64,000 nt of DNA from Candidatus Bathyarchaeota archaeon A05DMB-2 (GCA_018475625.1 JAAKEZ010000002.1:62001-126000), one strand, 5' to 3'; positions 17,253-27,270 are shown, numbered from the stretch's first letter. Notes: generated by a model from the letters alone, not told the origin. Translations and numbers: made by a program.

Positions 17253-19796
17253 ATGAGAAACCTGAACCGTCTTTGGATTGGCGGAATCTTGGTTCTGATG
17301 TTAATAGCAACGGAGTTTGTGGCTGTCTCTACTTTTGCGGCTACCGGCGCAAACGCATCTTCAAATCAAGACATTTTGCTTCAGTATGAGTGGTCTCAGT
17401 TCAATGGTGGCTCCTCTTTTTCGCGGTTTTCAGCAGGGCCAGCCCCTGACTCGTCAGCTATCCTTTGGAAAGCGAATGTAACGGGAATCCAAACTTACAT
17501 TTCAGCATTTGACGGCATGATTTTCGTGGGCACCAACACCTCAGTCGTTGCACTCGACCAAGCAACTGGCGAAAAGCTTTGGGAAACCCCCATCCCAATG
17601 ACGGCAACCTGGCCGATAGCCTACAAAATCGACGATGCGCACATGATTGTAGAGAGCAGCTGCCTTGACCCTAAGACGGGGAAAATACTCTGGACTAGCT
17701 CAAATTTCACGGCGGACACCGGCATCTTCAACGCCAACGTCTACAGCCCAGAAGAGAAAATGTTCTACACCAAAGTCGACTCCTACATTAAGGCTTGGAG
17801 CTTTGCTGACCCAGCGAACCCGCCAACCTTGGTATGGACCACTTATATTCCAGGCGGCGGCAAAACAGGCATTGGAACAACATACGGCGACGGCAAGGTG
17901 TTTGCGGGTTCTTTCGAGAATCAGCAGTTGGCGCTTGATGCTAAAACTGGCGATGTCCTATGGACTACCCTCACGAAGGGACCGATGATTTTCAGCGGCT
18001 CCTACTATGACGGCAGGTTCTTCAGAGGAGGAACCGATGACAACACAATGTACTGCTTCAACGCCACAAACGGCGAAATCCTATGGACGTATACGCCGAA
18101 CACGGATGGATACTTCACCACAGGCTGCGCGGTAGCTTACGGAATGGTTTATGAAATGAACAAAGACGGACACCTTTACGCTTTCGACATCAAAACAGGC
18201 AATCTCGTGTGGAAGTATAAAGGTCCAGACGAAACACTTCTCTGGCCAGGAATGCCCACGGTTGCGGATGGCAAAGTCTACGTGACCACGGGTCAAGTCG
18301 CGCAATACGGCGGTCAAGTCGGTACCTCAGAGTTTGCATGTTTGGACGCTTACACTGGGCGACCTATTTGGAAGCTACCCATAGAGGCGTTAGCTCCGAG
18401 GGAATCGGTCGCCGTGGCTTATGGCAAATTGTACCTTATTCCTGGCAACGTGACGACATCGGTTGACGCAATCTCAGGCAGCGAGTACACCACGATGAAT
18501 GAGGTGTGGGCTATAGGGTCCAACGCGATTCCCGTAAGCGACTGGCCCATGTGGCGCGCCGATGCAGCACACTCCTCTACCGCCCAAACGGGTCCTTCGA
18601 ACCTTACTTTGGCGTGGAAGTTCACGACCAACGGCGCTGTTATTTCTTCGCCAAGTGTAGCTGATGGGATAGTCTATGTTGGTTCTCAGGATAGGAACAT
18701 CTATGCGCTTGGGGCTTGGAGCGGTAACCTCATCTGGAAATTCACTACCCTTGACGCAGTCGAGTCTTCGCCTGCCGTGGCGGGCGGCAAGGTTTTCACG
18801 GGAGGCGACGACGGATATGTTTACTGCCTTGACGCTTACACTGGTGCCCGCGTCTGGAGCACCTTTGTCAACGGCAACTTGCCGTACACGTATGGGTCGT
18901 TGGTGCTTAAATCCTCACCAGCCGTGGTCGGAGACAAAGTTTACGTCGGGTCATTGGACGGTTTCTTATATGCCCTTAACGTGAATAATGGCAATATCGA
19001 CTGGAAGTTCAAGACCGAAGGACCGATTCTAAGTTCTCCAGCTGTCAGCGACGGGGCGGTTTACTTCACTTCGGAAGAGCCGACAGCAGGTGCCCTCTAC
19101 AAGCTGAACGCAGCAACCGGCGCTATGCTGTGGAAACAAGAAATTCCCTATGAGTACCAGTTTACGGGTGGCACGGAAATGATAGGTTCGCCATCGGTCG
19201 CAGCAGGCATGGTCTTCGCGTCCTCAGACCTAAGGACTTACTATGGCATAAACGCGGTGACAGGCGACATTGTGTGGACGTTCTCAGACCCAGCAGCCAT
19301 GGAGTTCATCGTTTCCTCACCAATCTACGTCAACGGCGAACTGTACATAATCGACAAGTTCAGCATAACGAGCCTTAATGCAACGACCGGCAAAACCATC
19401 TGGAGCTTCTTCACGGGAGACGAGCTATACGTGTCGCCTGCTTACGCCGACGGCAAAATCTACATCGTAACCAGTCAACGCCACATATACATTCTCGATG
19501 CACGAAATAACGGCACAAAACTCGCTGGCTTCACCACTCCATCCAGCAGCTGGTCCTCACCAACCATAAGCAACGGAAGACTTTATGTGGGAAACAATGA
19601 CTGGAACGTCTACTGCCTGACTAATCTTGTCACTTATGAGGAGCCAACGCCGCCACCAGAACAAAGTACATCAGGGGGATACGTCTTTCTGATAGTTGCA
19701 ATCGCCATTATAATTTTAGCTGTTGCTATCGTGGTTGTTAACACAATCAAGAAACGGCGTAAAAGTAGCACGTATAAATTTTCTGAGGGGCAATGA
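17253..19796 (+). CDS. Secreted, membrane-anchored PQQ-like beta-propeller protein
   Basis: The 847-residue protein has a signal peptide (about 1-32), many PQQ-like blades with the hallmarks VxALDQATGEKLWE and YALNVNNGNIDWKF, a Pro-rich stalk (EEPTPPPEQS), one membrane helix (about 810-832) and a basic tail (KKRRKSS). The blades are more divergent than those of the 13249-15723 protein, so it is an older or different propeller. The ATG follows GAGG. A TATA box (TTTATAG near 17175) lies about 75 bases upstream. It is probably an envelope protein. Function is unknown. Confidence 0.88.
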   Translation: MRNLNRLWIGGILVLMLIATEFVAVSTFAATGANASSNQDILLQYEWSQFNGGSSFSRFSAGPAPDSSAILWKANVTGIQTYISAFDGMIFVGTNTSVVALDQATGEKLWETPIPMTATWPIAYKIDDAHMIVESSCLDPKTGKILWTSSNFTADTGIFNANVYSPEEKMFYTKVDSYIKAWSFADPANPPTLVWTTYIPGGGKTGIGTTYGDGKVFAGSFENQQLALDAKTGDVLWTTLTKGPMIFSGSYYDGRFFRGGTDDNTMYCFNATNGEILWTYTPNTDGYFTTGCAVAYGMVYEMNKDGHLYAFDIKTGNLVWKYKGPDETLLWPGMPTVADGKVYVTTGQVAQYGGQVGTSEFACLDAYTGRPIWKLPIEALAPRESVAVAYGKLYLIPGNVTTSVDAISGSEYTTMNEVWAIGSNAIPVSDWPMWRADAAHSSTAQTGPSNLTLAWKFTTNGAVISSPSVADGIVYVGSQDRNIYALGAWSGNLIWKFTTLDAVESSPAVAGGKVFTGGDDGYVYCLDAYTGARVWSTFVNGNLPYTYGSLVLKSSPAVVGDKVYVGSLDGFLYALNVNNGNIDWKFKTEGPILSSPAVSDGAVYFTSEEPTAGALYKLNAATGAMLWKQEIPYEYQFTGGTEMIGSPSVAAGMVFASSDLRTYYGINAVTGDIVWTFSDPAAMEFIVSSPIYVNGELYIIDKFSITSLNATTGKTIWSFFTGDELYVSPAYADGKIYIVTSQRHIYILDARNNGTKLAGFTTPSSSWSSPTISNGRLYVGNNDWNVYCLTNLVTYEEPTPPPEQSTSGGYVFLIVAIAIIILAVAIVVVNTIKKRRKSSTYKFSEGQ

Positions 19797-19805
19797 ATCT
19801 TTCCA

Positions 19806-20522
19806 TTAAGAGGACTTACGTAGCATCAGGATTATTGTGGGTGTTTGAGCCGAACCCGTGGCTTCTAACCGCTTAACCTCGCACAACGTGAATTTTCCGC
19901 TGAGCATCTGCTCCAAACGTTCCACCGTGAAATAGTGCCTGTGAGAGTCATAGTTCAAGCCCGCTTCACCTTCAGGAGTCTCCACAATCAAGAAGCCGCC
20001 AGCCTTGAGAACTCGGTGCGCCTCATCAAGGAAGCTTTGCGGATGCCACAGGTGCTCAACCACCTCGGAAGCTAAGACCACATCGAAACTGTCCGTGACA
20101 AAGGCTAACTGCTCGGCGTCGCAAGCCACCACCTGAGGAACCATACATTTTTTGGCGAGAGTAGCGACTGTTGGCAACTCCACGGAAGCCACGTAATTGC
20201 CCATTTTCCATATTGGCACACTTAGCACGCCGTCTCCGCAGCCGACATCTAAAACTTTTAAGTCTTTGCCAATGCTGTTAACCATGTCTGAGAAAATTTT
20301 TATCCTCGCAGAGTTCAGTTCGCTTGCGCTCAGCTTGTCAGTGTGTGCACGCATCATGGATATGTGCACGTTCGCGTCGTACTTTTGCCATTCAACCCAC
20401 TGCTGCTTGCTACGCTTTCTGCCTCCGTAGTGGGTTTCTCTTATGATTATCCATCTTAGCTGTTTTGGATGAGACAGTAAGTAGATGACTCCTTGCACCT
20501 GTTTTTTGAGAGTTTTTAACAT
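19806..20522 (-). CDS. SAM-dependent methyltransferase, class I
   Basis: The 238-residue protein has the motif I glycine loop LKVLDVGCGDGVLS at about residue 92, then motif II and III regions (VVACDAEQLAF, FDVVLASEVVEHL) and the late LKAGGFLIVETP strand. It matches the Methyltransf_11/UbiE-like group. About 85 N-terminal residues before the fold are basic and may form a helical cap. It shares orientation with the B12-radical-SAM gene 20549-22009, 26 bases away, so the two are likely one transcript. The methyl acceptor is not evident. Confidence 0.88.
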   Translation of the reverse strand: MLKTLKKQVQGVIYLLSHPKQLRWIIIRETHYGGRKRSKQQWVEWQKYDANVHISMMRAHTDKLSASELNSARIKIFSDMVNSIGKDLKVLDVGCGDGVLSVPIWKMGNYVASVELPTVATLAKKCMVPQVVACDAEQLAFVTDSFDVVLASEVVEHLWHPQSFLDEAHRVLKAGGFLIVETPEGEAGLNYDSHRHYFTVERLEQMLSGKFTLCEVKRLEATGSAQTPTIILMLRKSS

Positions 20523-20548
20523 GATTTATTCCGTCGCTCAGTGTTGGG

Positions 20549-22009
20549 CTAGCCACCGCTGGGAGTGCTGTGCCCTCCTCTACTCTGTTGTTGACGACTC
20601 AGCATCTTGGAGCTTGCGAGGAACCATCTGGGCAGTTTAGCTCTTCCCACAAGGTGGTTCAACGCCATGCGCGCCATGGTTTGGCTGTAGAAATCCTTGC
20701 GCCGTGATTTCCGAAGGTAGTATGACACGGAAAAATAGTGGTCGTAGAAGGCTTTCTTGGTTTTCTCAATCTGCTGAAGCGATAAAAGCGGGCTTTTGAA
20801 AACCTGCGTTTGCTCGTGAAACTGGCTCCAGTCAGTGGACATCTCCCAGCCCAGCGCCTTCACCAAGTCGTAGAGTTCAGTACCGGGGTATGGTACCGCC
20901 TCACATATGTAAACGTAGTCGGGTTCTGTTCTTCGGATGAAGTCTATGGTCTGCTTCAGCAATTCAGGTGTCTCACCTGGATAGCCAACGACCACGGATA
21001 TGGCAACGGATATACCGACTTCCTTCGCCCACTTGATGGCTGTTGCGTTCTGTTCAACCGTGGTTCCCTTCTTCATGGCGTCTAACATTTTTTGGCTACC
21101 TGACTCAACGCCGAAGTGTATAAGCTGGCAGTTTGTGTTCCACAGCTTGGTTAGAAGCTCTTTGGAGACTCTGTCAACTCTGGTTCGGCAATCCCATGGT
21201 AAGCTCACTTTTCTCTTCTGCATCTCGTCGCAGATGGCGACTGCCCTTTTTACGTCAAACGTGAACGTGTCATCATAGAATGCGACGGCACCTGCTCCAA
21301 AAGTGTCCCTGAGCCACTCAAGCTCATCAACAACTTTACTCGGGTTTCTTGCCCTGAAACCTCTTCCGCACATGCGAGACGCCAAGCAGAAAGTGCATTG
21401 GTAAGGGCAACCTCTGCTGGTTATGATTGGGAGATACGTTCTTCCGAGGATGCGGTACATGCTCACTTCGAAGTGCTTGTGCGCTGGAAAAGGAAGCTCA
21501 TCTATGTTTTTGATGAGGGGTCGGTCAGGATTATGGAAAATTTGACCGTTCTTCCTGAACGTTATGCCTGCAACTTCACCAAGGTTTTTCAAGCTACGAT
21601 CAGAAACCAGCTTCGCCAGTTCCAGCAGGGTTTGTTCACCCTCGCCTCTGACAATAATATCCACTTCAGGGCTTTCGCTGAGGGTCTGCTCATCCATCAC
21701 CGTGACGTGCGGACCACCCATAAGAGTCAAGCAGTTTGGGAGAGCATGTTTTGCGGCTTTCACTACTTCAAGTGCAGGGAGGTAAGTGACTGTAGCCGAG
21801 GTCACGCCCACGATGTCTGGTTGGCGCTTTTTAAACTCTGTTTCCAACTCTTTTTGTGTGAGTCGAGAAATTGGGCAGTCGATTACGTCAACTTCGAACC
21901 CGTTTTCCTCTAGCACCGCAGCCAGGTAGCTGATGCCAAGGGGAATAAAGATGGCTTGCGGAGCTTCAACTGGATAGGATGGATTTACAAGAGTCACATG
22001 AGCTTTCAC
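20549..22009 (-). CDS. B12-binding-domain radical SAM protein (second paralog)
   Basis: The protein has 486 residues, with an N-terminal cobalamin-binding-type domain (LGISYLAAVLEENGFEVDVIDCP, LMGGPHVTVMDEQTL) and a radical-SAM cluster in TSRGCPYQCTFC near residue 210. It is closely related to the 11645-13051 protein throughout, including YRILGR, RGFRARNP, YDDTFTF and VVGYPGETPE. Its C-terminus has a divergent tail ending in a Gln/Gly/Ser-rich stretch. The downstream methyltransferase suggests a small modification operon. Substrate unknown. Confidence 0.9.
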   Translation of the reverse strand: MKAHVTLVNPSYPVEAPQAIFIPLGISYLAAVLEENGFEVDVIDCPISRLTQKELETEFKKRQPDIVGVTSATVTYLPALEVVKAAKHALPNCLTLMGGPHVTVMDEQTLSESPEVDIIVRGEGEQTLLELAKLVSDRSLKNLGEVAGITFRKNGQIFHNPDRPLIKNIDELPFPAHKHFEVSMYRILGRTYLPIITSRGCPYQCTFCLASRMCGRGFRARNPSKVVDELEWLRDTFGAGAVAFYDDTFTFDVKRAVAICDEMQKRKVSLPWDCRTRVDRVSKELLTKLWNTNCQLIHFGVESGSQKMLDAMKKGTTVEQNATAIKWAKEVGISVAISVVVGYPGETPELLKQTIDFIRRTEPDYVYICEAVPYPGTELYDLVKALGWEMSTDWSQFHEQTQVFKSPLLSLQQIEKTKKAFYDHYFSVSYYLRKSRRKDFYSQTMARMALNHLVGRAKLPRWFLASSKMLSRQQQSRGGHSTPSGG

Positions 22010-22180
22010 GCCTGGTTCCTCGACGATTAATCATGGAAAATCGCTCTTGCCGACTATTATGTGTTTTGCAGATAAGCTCAACATAACACTCCTTTTATGA
22101 TTTGCAGTCGGCACAAAGCACAAGGCTTTTTATGCAAGATTTTCACTAGCGACATATCGTATAGAATAACTTCAGGAAAA

Positions 22181-23755
22181 ATGCCTGCTTTGTTCGCGGA
22201 TTTAGCTCTCGTTAACGGAAAAGTTCGGACAATGAATCCTGCTCAGCCCACCGCTGAAGCAATCGCCGTAGGAAAGGACAGAATACTCAAGGTCGGCACC
22301 AACGATGAGGTCAATCCGTGGATTGGAGAAAATACAAAGGTAATCGATCTAAAAGGAAAAACTGTAGTTCCAGGCTTTATCGACACTCACATTCACGTTG
22401 CGGACTTTGGAAGGTCCCTGATGTGGCTAGACCTAAAACACGTAAAGTCAATCAAGGAACTTCAGAGCTCCCTCAAAGAGCGCGTACAGAAAACTTCTAG
22501 CGGAAAGTGGATTATAGGTCGCGGATGGAGCCAAGATCGTTTTGAAGAGAAACGCTTACCAACTCTTTCCGACTTGGATTCAGTTTCGCCAGATAACCCC
22601 GTGATTCTCTATCACGAATCCGCGATGATGTGCATAGTGAACAGCAAAGCTTTGGAATTGGCTCATATAACAAGACTGTCTCCTAATTCTATGGATGGTG
22701 CGATTGACAGAGACCCAAAAACAGGTGCGCTTACAGGCATTTTTCGGGATAGCGCTACTGACTTATTGTGGAAAATGGTGCCAGAACCAAGCGAAAATGA
22801 ACTCTTAGACGCCATAGTCTTAGCGTGTAAAAAGATCGCAGCAGCAGGCGTGACCAGCGTGCACTGGATGGTTCTTTCACCAGTTGAGATTCCAATTGTT
22901 GAAAAACTTCATGCTCAAAGAAAGCTCTCCATTAGGGTATACTTGATAATTCCAGCAAACCTCTTGGACAGTATGTTAAATTTTAGATCAACCTATAATC
23001 TGGCATTGAGGATTGGTGGCGCTGTGATTAATGCTGACGGCTATTTAGCCGCAAAAAGCGCTGCGTTGTTTCAGCCCTATAAGGGGGAAATAGAAACAAG
23101 CGGAACCCTGCTCTGCACGCAGGAGGAAATGTATTCAGCGACATCCAAAATACTTAAAGCAGGTCTCCAACCGGTCATTCACGCCATGGGTGACAGGGCT
23201 GTGGATGCAGTTTTGACAACGATTGAGCGGCTGACAAGCGAAACGTCCAGCAAAGGTATCAGCTTTCGCATTGAGCAAGCTGCACTTCTTGACAAGATGT
23301 TGATTGAACGCATGAAAAAGCTGAAAGTTATTGTTTCCGTTCAACCCTGTGTTGCCGAGTCTGAATTCTCAGTCTGGTCTGCCTTGGAAAACTTGGGTCC
23401 TTTCAGGGCTAGATGGCTTTACCCGCTCAAAACGTTATTTGAAGAGGGCGTACGGGTTATCGGTGGCTCCGACTGCCCGATGGAACCTCTGAGTCCTTTA
23501 CTGGGGATTCAAGCGGCTGTGACAAGAGAGTTCTTTCCTGAGGAACGCATCTCTGTTGATCAGGCTCTCCGCATCTATACGATTGACGCTGCGTATTCTT
23601 CCGGAGAGGAAAACATGAAAGGGTCATTTGAAGAAGGAAAACTGGCCGATATTGTGGTTCTTTCGCGTGATCCCTTAACCGTTGCACCGAACAAGATTTG
23701 CGACATCCAAGTTGAGATGACCTTTATTGGCGGTCGCATAGTTTTCAAAAGATAA
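22181..23755 (+). CDS. Metal-dependent amidohydrolase, YtcJ-like
   Basis: From the ATG at 22181 (AGGA just upstream) the protein has 524 residues. An upstream in-frame ATG at 22097 adds 28 residues that do not look like the family, and it lies before a TATA-like TTTTTATG at 22129-22136. The amidohydrolase motifs are PGFIDTHIHV, IHAMGDRAVD and GGSDCPMEPLSPL, and the C-terminal beta domain ends in ADIVVLSRDPL. YtcJ-type enzymes hydrolyse amides or formamides of unknown identity with a bound zinc ion. It is transcribed alone. Confidence 0.9.
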   Translation: MPALFADLALVNGKVRTMNPAQPTAEAIAVGKDRILKVGTNDEVNPWIGENTKVIDLKGKTVVPGFIDTHIHVADFGRSLMWLDLKHVKSIKELQSSLKERVQKTSSGKWIIGRGWSQDRFEEKRLPTLSDLDSVSPDNPVILYHESAMMCIVNSKALELAHITRLSPNSMDGAIDRDPKTGALTGIFRDSATDLLWKMVPEPSENELLDAIVLACKKIAAAGVTSVHWMVLSPVEIPIVEKLHAQRKLSIRVYLIIPANLLDSMLNFRSTYNLALRIGGAVINADGYLAAKSAALFQPYKGEIETSGTLLCTQEEMYSATSKILKAGLQPVIHAMGDRAVDAVLTTIERLTSETSSKGISFRIEQAALLDKMLIERMKKLKVIVSVQPCVAESEFSVWSALENLGPFRARWLYPLKTLFEEGVRVIGGSDCPMEPLSPLLGIQAAVTREFFPEERISVDQALRIYTIDAAYSSGEENMKGSFEEGKLADIVVLSRDPLTVAPNKICDIQVEMTFIGGRIVFKR

Positions 23756-24002
23756 GCTTTAACCACATAATAAAAAGATGCACACCCTGTTGAAGATTTG
23801 GGATGAACGATACTCATGTCATTTCAATTTCCGCCATATTTTTACTTGTTTGATCACCTTTTTTTCCTATTTAAGTAATCTTTACATTCGTTTTCCCGCA
23901 TGCAAAACGTATTAATCACGGCGTGGTTTCTATTTTGCATGAAAAACGTGTTCAAAACTCCACACAATAAATCTAGCGTATCTTCAATGAGCGTATCTCA
24001 AG

Positions 24003-25454
24003 ATGCGTGTTTGCCTAATTAATCCACCTCGTATTCAACCGAAACTGTGGGGAAAACCAGGCGTATTTCAACCGTTGGACATAGCATACATAGCAGCATT
24101 GCTAGAAAACCAACATACAGTAAGCATTATAGATGCGCCTACAGAAGGTTGGAAAAATCTTGAAGAAATAGATGGAATGAAATACCGACAGGGTTTACCA
24201 AACAAAGAGATAGCAAACAGGGTCAAACAGAGTTCGCCAGATGTTGTCGGAATCACCGTTCCATTCTCTGGTTGGTGGAAATCTGCACGCGAAGTAATTT
24301 CTGTCGTGAAAAATGTTAACAAAAACATAATTGTTATATTAAGTGGTTTACATCCTTCTGCAAGACCCAGAGAATGCCTTGCGAATCCCGATGTCGATTT
24401 CGTTGTGATAGGCGAACCAGAACAAACTATCTCCGAATTAGTAGACGCACTGGAGCAAAGAAAAATTGAAGACCTCGCAAAAGTAAGAGGGATCGGCTTC
24501 GTCAACAATGGAAAAGCAGTCATTACTCCCCCAAGACCACCAATCGAGGATTTGAATTCTCTACCATTCCCAGCAAGACACCTGCTTCCGATGAATATCT
24601 ACTTTGAAGCTGTGAAAGAAAATCCCCTGCGTGGCGAAATCTGCAAACCCTGGGCGATTATGATCACCAGCAGAGGCTGCCCATACGATTGCGTTTTCTG
24701 CTCGATTCATAATGTTATGGGCAAAAAATGGCGTGGAAGGAGCCCTCAAAACGTGGTAGAGGAGATAGAGCAGTTAATTCAAACTTATAAAATTGAACAA
24801 ATCGACTTCTACGACGACAACATGACGCTGAACAAAAAACGGATGGAAGCCATCTGTGACTTAATCTTAGAAAAAAGATTAAAAGTAGAATGGTACACTC
24901 CTAACGGCGTTCGAGCGGATACTCTCGACGAAAATCTTCTCCGAAAAATGAAAGCTTCAGGCTGCAAGAAAATCCGAATTGCTCCAGAGTCAGGTTCGCA
25001 ACAGGTTTTAGACAATATTGTTAAGAAGAACCTAAACCTGAAAGACGTAGAAAAAGCAGTTATTTTATCAAAAAAAGTGGGGCTTAAAGTGGGCTGTTTC
25101 TTCGTGATTGGACTTGTCGGGGAGACAAAAAAAGATATAAACGACACCATAAATTTCGCCTACAAGCTTAAAAGCCTCGGCGCTGAAGGGTTCTATTTCA
25201 GTTTAGCTATGCCTGTTTATGGAACTGAACTCTACGAACAAGCCAAGAAAGGTGGATTCTTAAAGTCCACATTTAGCGAGGAAGCTTTGGCAGGGGTCGA
25301 ACCACTGATTGAAACTCCAGAATTCACGGCAGACGATTTGCTCGAACTCTGCACAAGAGCCAACATGATAAACCAAACCTTCACCGTTGGAAAACTCGTA
25401 AAGGCAATTCGAGAACCCAAGAAAGCAGTAAAGTTTTTGATAGGTAAAAAATGA
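24003..25454 (+). CDS. B12-binding-domain radical SAM protein (third, distinct)
   Basis: The protein has 483 residues. The N-terminal domain (CLINPPRIQP, SPDVVGITVPFSG, ILSGLHPSARP) resembles cobalamin-binding radical-SAM enzymes of the BchE/oxidative-cyclase type, and the cluster motif is TSRGCPYDCVFC near residue 222. It is more distant from the two minus-strand paralogs. It has an additional early insertion (about 45-75) and a different C-terminus. Codons look more AT-rich than in neighbouring housekeeping genes. Family is secure; substrate unknown. Confidence 0.9.
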   Translation: MRVCLINPPRIQPKLWGKPGVFQPLDIAYIAALLENQHTVSIIDAPTEGWKNLEEIDGMKYRQGLPNKEIANRVKQSSPDVVGITVPFSGWWKSAREVISVVKNVNKNIIVILSGLHPSARPRECLANPDVDFVVIGEPEQTISELVDALEQRKIEDLAKVRGIGFVNNGKAVITPPRPPIEDLNSLPFPARHLLPMNIYFEAVKENPLRGEICKPWAIMITSRGCPYDCVFCSIHNVMGKKWRGRSPQNVVEEIEQLIQTYKIEQIDFYDDNMTLNKKRMEAICDLILEKRLKVEWYTPNGVRADTLDENLLRKMKASGCKKIRIAPESGSQQVLDNIVKKNLNLKDVEKAVILSKKVGLKVGCFFVIGLVGETKKDINDTINFAYKLKSLGAEGFYFSLAMPVYGTELYEQAKKGGFLKSTFSEEALAGVEPLIETPEFTADDLLELCTRANMINQTFTVGKLVKAIREPKKAVKFLIGKK

Positions 25455-25501
25455 GGATAAAGTCAAAACTCAAGCACGATGTTTCGCAATGTGTGGTTTT
25501 C

Positions 25502-25509
25502 TTTATATA
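25502..25509 (+). promoter_or_regulatory. TATA box upstream of the ferredoxin gene
   Basis: TTTATATA is a strong archaeal box predicting transcription near 25530, which would leave a leader of about 115 bases. A weaker box (TTTAGATA, 25613-25620) would give a leaderless start at 25646, so two promoters are possible. Confidence 0.5.
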
Positions 25510-25645
25510 GGGAACTATCGTCTCAAAGTGCACGTCGCTTTCGACAGCTCAGTTATAGCAAGCGTAGAATCGTCAATAACTAACAATCAAAAACAGTCTG
25601 GGACATAGAAATCTTTAGATACCTCATGCAACTCAAATATTAGAA

Positions 25646-26263
25646 ATGCCATCATCTAAATTCGAACAAAGAAAATTCGTCTCAGTTGACCCAAGCAAGT
25701 GCACAGGCTGTGGAATCTGCGAGTACGCCTGCACAATCGAAAAAAACGAAACCATCTCAAACCCCATACATTCACGAATCCGCGTAGTCCGCATGACCCC
25801 GCTTTTCAACTTCGCCCTAGCATGCCGATTCTGCGAAGACGCCAAATGCGTCAAAGCTTGCCCAGAAAAAGCCCTTGTGCAATCGGAGAAAACTGGCATT
25901 CTCATGGTCAAGGAAAAACAGTGCAAAGGCTGCGACTGGTGCGTTCAAGCCTGTGAACACGGTGCGATCGCCATACACTCCGACACAGGCAAAGCCGTTG
26001 CATGCGACCTCTGCGAAGGTGAACCAAAATGCGTCGAGTTCTGCCCCGAAGAAGCGCTGGAAATGGTCGCCACGGACGAAGAAGCAGATGAACGATTCAA
26101 CAATGCACTGGAGAAGCTTCCTGCGCAAGTGGAACGTTTAACCAACATCGTCAAAAGCAAAGATTGGAAACCGCTCTTGGCGGAAGCAGAAGAAAGATCC
26201 CTGAAAGTCAATGAAAAACTCGAAGCCCTGAACAAGAAAGTAGCCGATAAGAAGCAAAAATAG
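25646..26263 (+). CDS. Four-cluster 4Fe-4S ferredoxin-type electron carrier
   Basis: The 205-residue protein carries four cysteine groups: CTGCGICEYAC, CRFCEDAKCVKAC, CKGCDWCVQAC and CDLCEGEPKCVEFC. This is the arrangement of HycB/DmsB/HydN-like polyferredoxin subunits, which wire a catalytic subunit to a membrane or soluble partner. The last 60 residues (about 145-205) are a charged helical tail. No catalytic subunit (molybdopterin enzyme, hydrogenase or aldehyde oxidoreductase) lies beside it. It could supply electrons to the nearby radical-SAM enzymes, but that is only positional inference. Confidence 0.88.
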   Translation: MPSSKFEQRKFVSVDPSKCTGCGICEYACTIEKNETISNPIHSRIRVVRMTPLFNFALACRFCEDAKCVKACPEKALVQSEKTGILMVKEKQCKGCDWCVQACEHGAIAIHSDTGKAVACDLCEGEPKCVEFCPEEALEMVATDEEADERFNNALEKLPAQVERLTNIVKSKDWKPLLAEAEERSLKVNEKLEALNKKVADKKQK

Positions 26264-26325
26264 TCTCGCTTGCGCCCTGTTCCTAACCAACACGAAACAT
26301 TTTTCCAATTTTTAATAAATGGAGA

Positions 26326-27174
26326 TTACGCTTCGCCCTCGTAACCTCTCAAAAACTGGTCAATGTCTTTCCCGTTCTTCTCACCCATATAACCACCTTC
26401 CAGAACAAAAAACGTTGGCTTACCCAAAGCGGCAATCTTCTTTCCGATTTCATGATAGGTGTCTTCTGTCAAGCCAAGAGACGCCAAATCCCCTGCGTGT
26501 GTGTCAAAGCCAACCGAAACCGCCACAGCCTCAAGCTTGTTCATGTCAACCATTGCCAACGCCTTGTCCAGCGTTTGCAGATAAACAGCGTCGCCGCAGT
26601 TAGCGGGCAAGGGAAAATTCAGGCAGTTTCCCTCAGAACGTAAGCCAGTGCCAGGATAATGCGGGTAACGGTGTAGCGAAACGTAAACCACTTTCTTGTT
26701 ACTCTGAAAAATCTCCTGCGTCCCGTTCCCATGATGCCCATCAACATCCAGAATCAACGCCGCCTTGCCAACTGCTTTCACAGCAACCGCCACATTGTTC
26801 AAGTAGCAGAAACCTCGCGTGGGAACCCCCAGCGCCGTGCCACTTCTCCCCGCGTGATGTCCAGGTGGTCGCATAAGCGAAAAACCGTTTATCTCAGCCG
26901 CCAACAATGCTCCTCCAGCCGACAGCCGCGCAAACTCGTAGATGTTATCGTACGCTGGTGTATCCGAATCCTCAACCAAGCCCTTTTTGAGGTTCCAGAT
27001 ATACTCGGCATCATGCACTCTAAGCAAGTCCTCTTCAGAAGCCGGGATAGGCTCCACGAATTCATAGCCTCTCTCCTTCAAAAACTCATACGCCAGCTTG
27101 ACTCTTTGGGGTCCTTCTATATGCCATGTGCCGTAACCCAAACTTTTTTCCGAAAACACAATTTTCGTCTTCAT
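26326..27174 (-). CDS. Histone deacetylase family protein
   Basis: The 282-residue enzyme belongs to the arginase-fold zinc deacetylases (HDAC, acetoin utilisation, acetylpolyamine amidohydrolase). Visible catalytic motifs are the tandem histidines RPPGHHAG, the metal site DVDGHHGNGTQE, and VGFDTHAGD with a second metal-binding Asp. In archaea the substrate may be acetyl-lysine on chromatin proteins or an acetylated polyamine. The gene is divergent from argS, with less than 100 bases between them. Confidence 0.9.
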   Translation of the reverse strand: MKTKIVFSEKSLGYGTWHIEGPQRVKLAYEFLKERGYEFVEPIPASEEDLLRVHDAEYIWNLKKGLVEDSDTPAYDNIYEFARLSAGGALLAAEINGFSLMRPPGHHAGRSGTALGVPTRGFCYLNNVAVAVKAVGKAALILDVDGHHGNGTQEIFQSNKKVVYVSLHRYPHYPGTGLRSEGNCLNFPLPANCGDAVYLQTLDKALAMVDMNKLEAVAVSVGFDTHAGDLASLGLTEDTYHEIGKKIAALGKPTFFVLEGGYMGEKNGKDIDQFLRGYEGEA

Positions 27175-27270
27175 CGTATTTCATCCATGCATATAGATAA
27201 ACGACGGTTTTCACATTAAAATACAACCTCCTCTTAAAGGTTTACCGCATCCCGCAAGGATGGAGAAAAC

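Noticed and set aside
13249-19796. PQQ-repeat proteins near a SPASM enzyme taken as a PQQ synthesis locus
   Set aside because: The repeat name refers to a propeller fold, not to cofactor binding. No PqqA-like peptide and no pqqB, C or D genes are visible.
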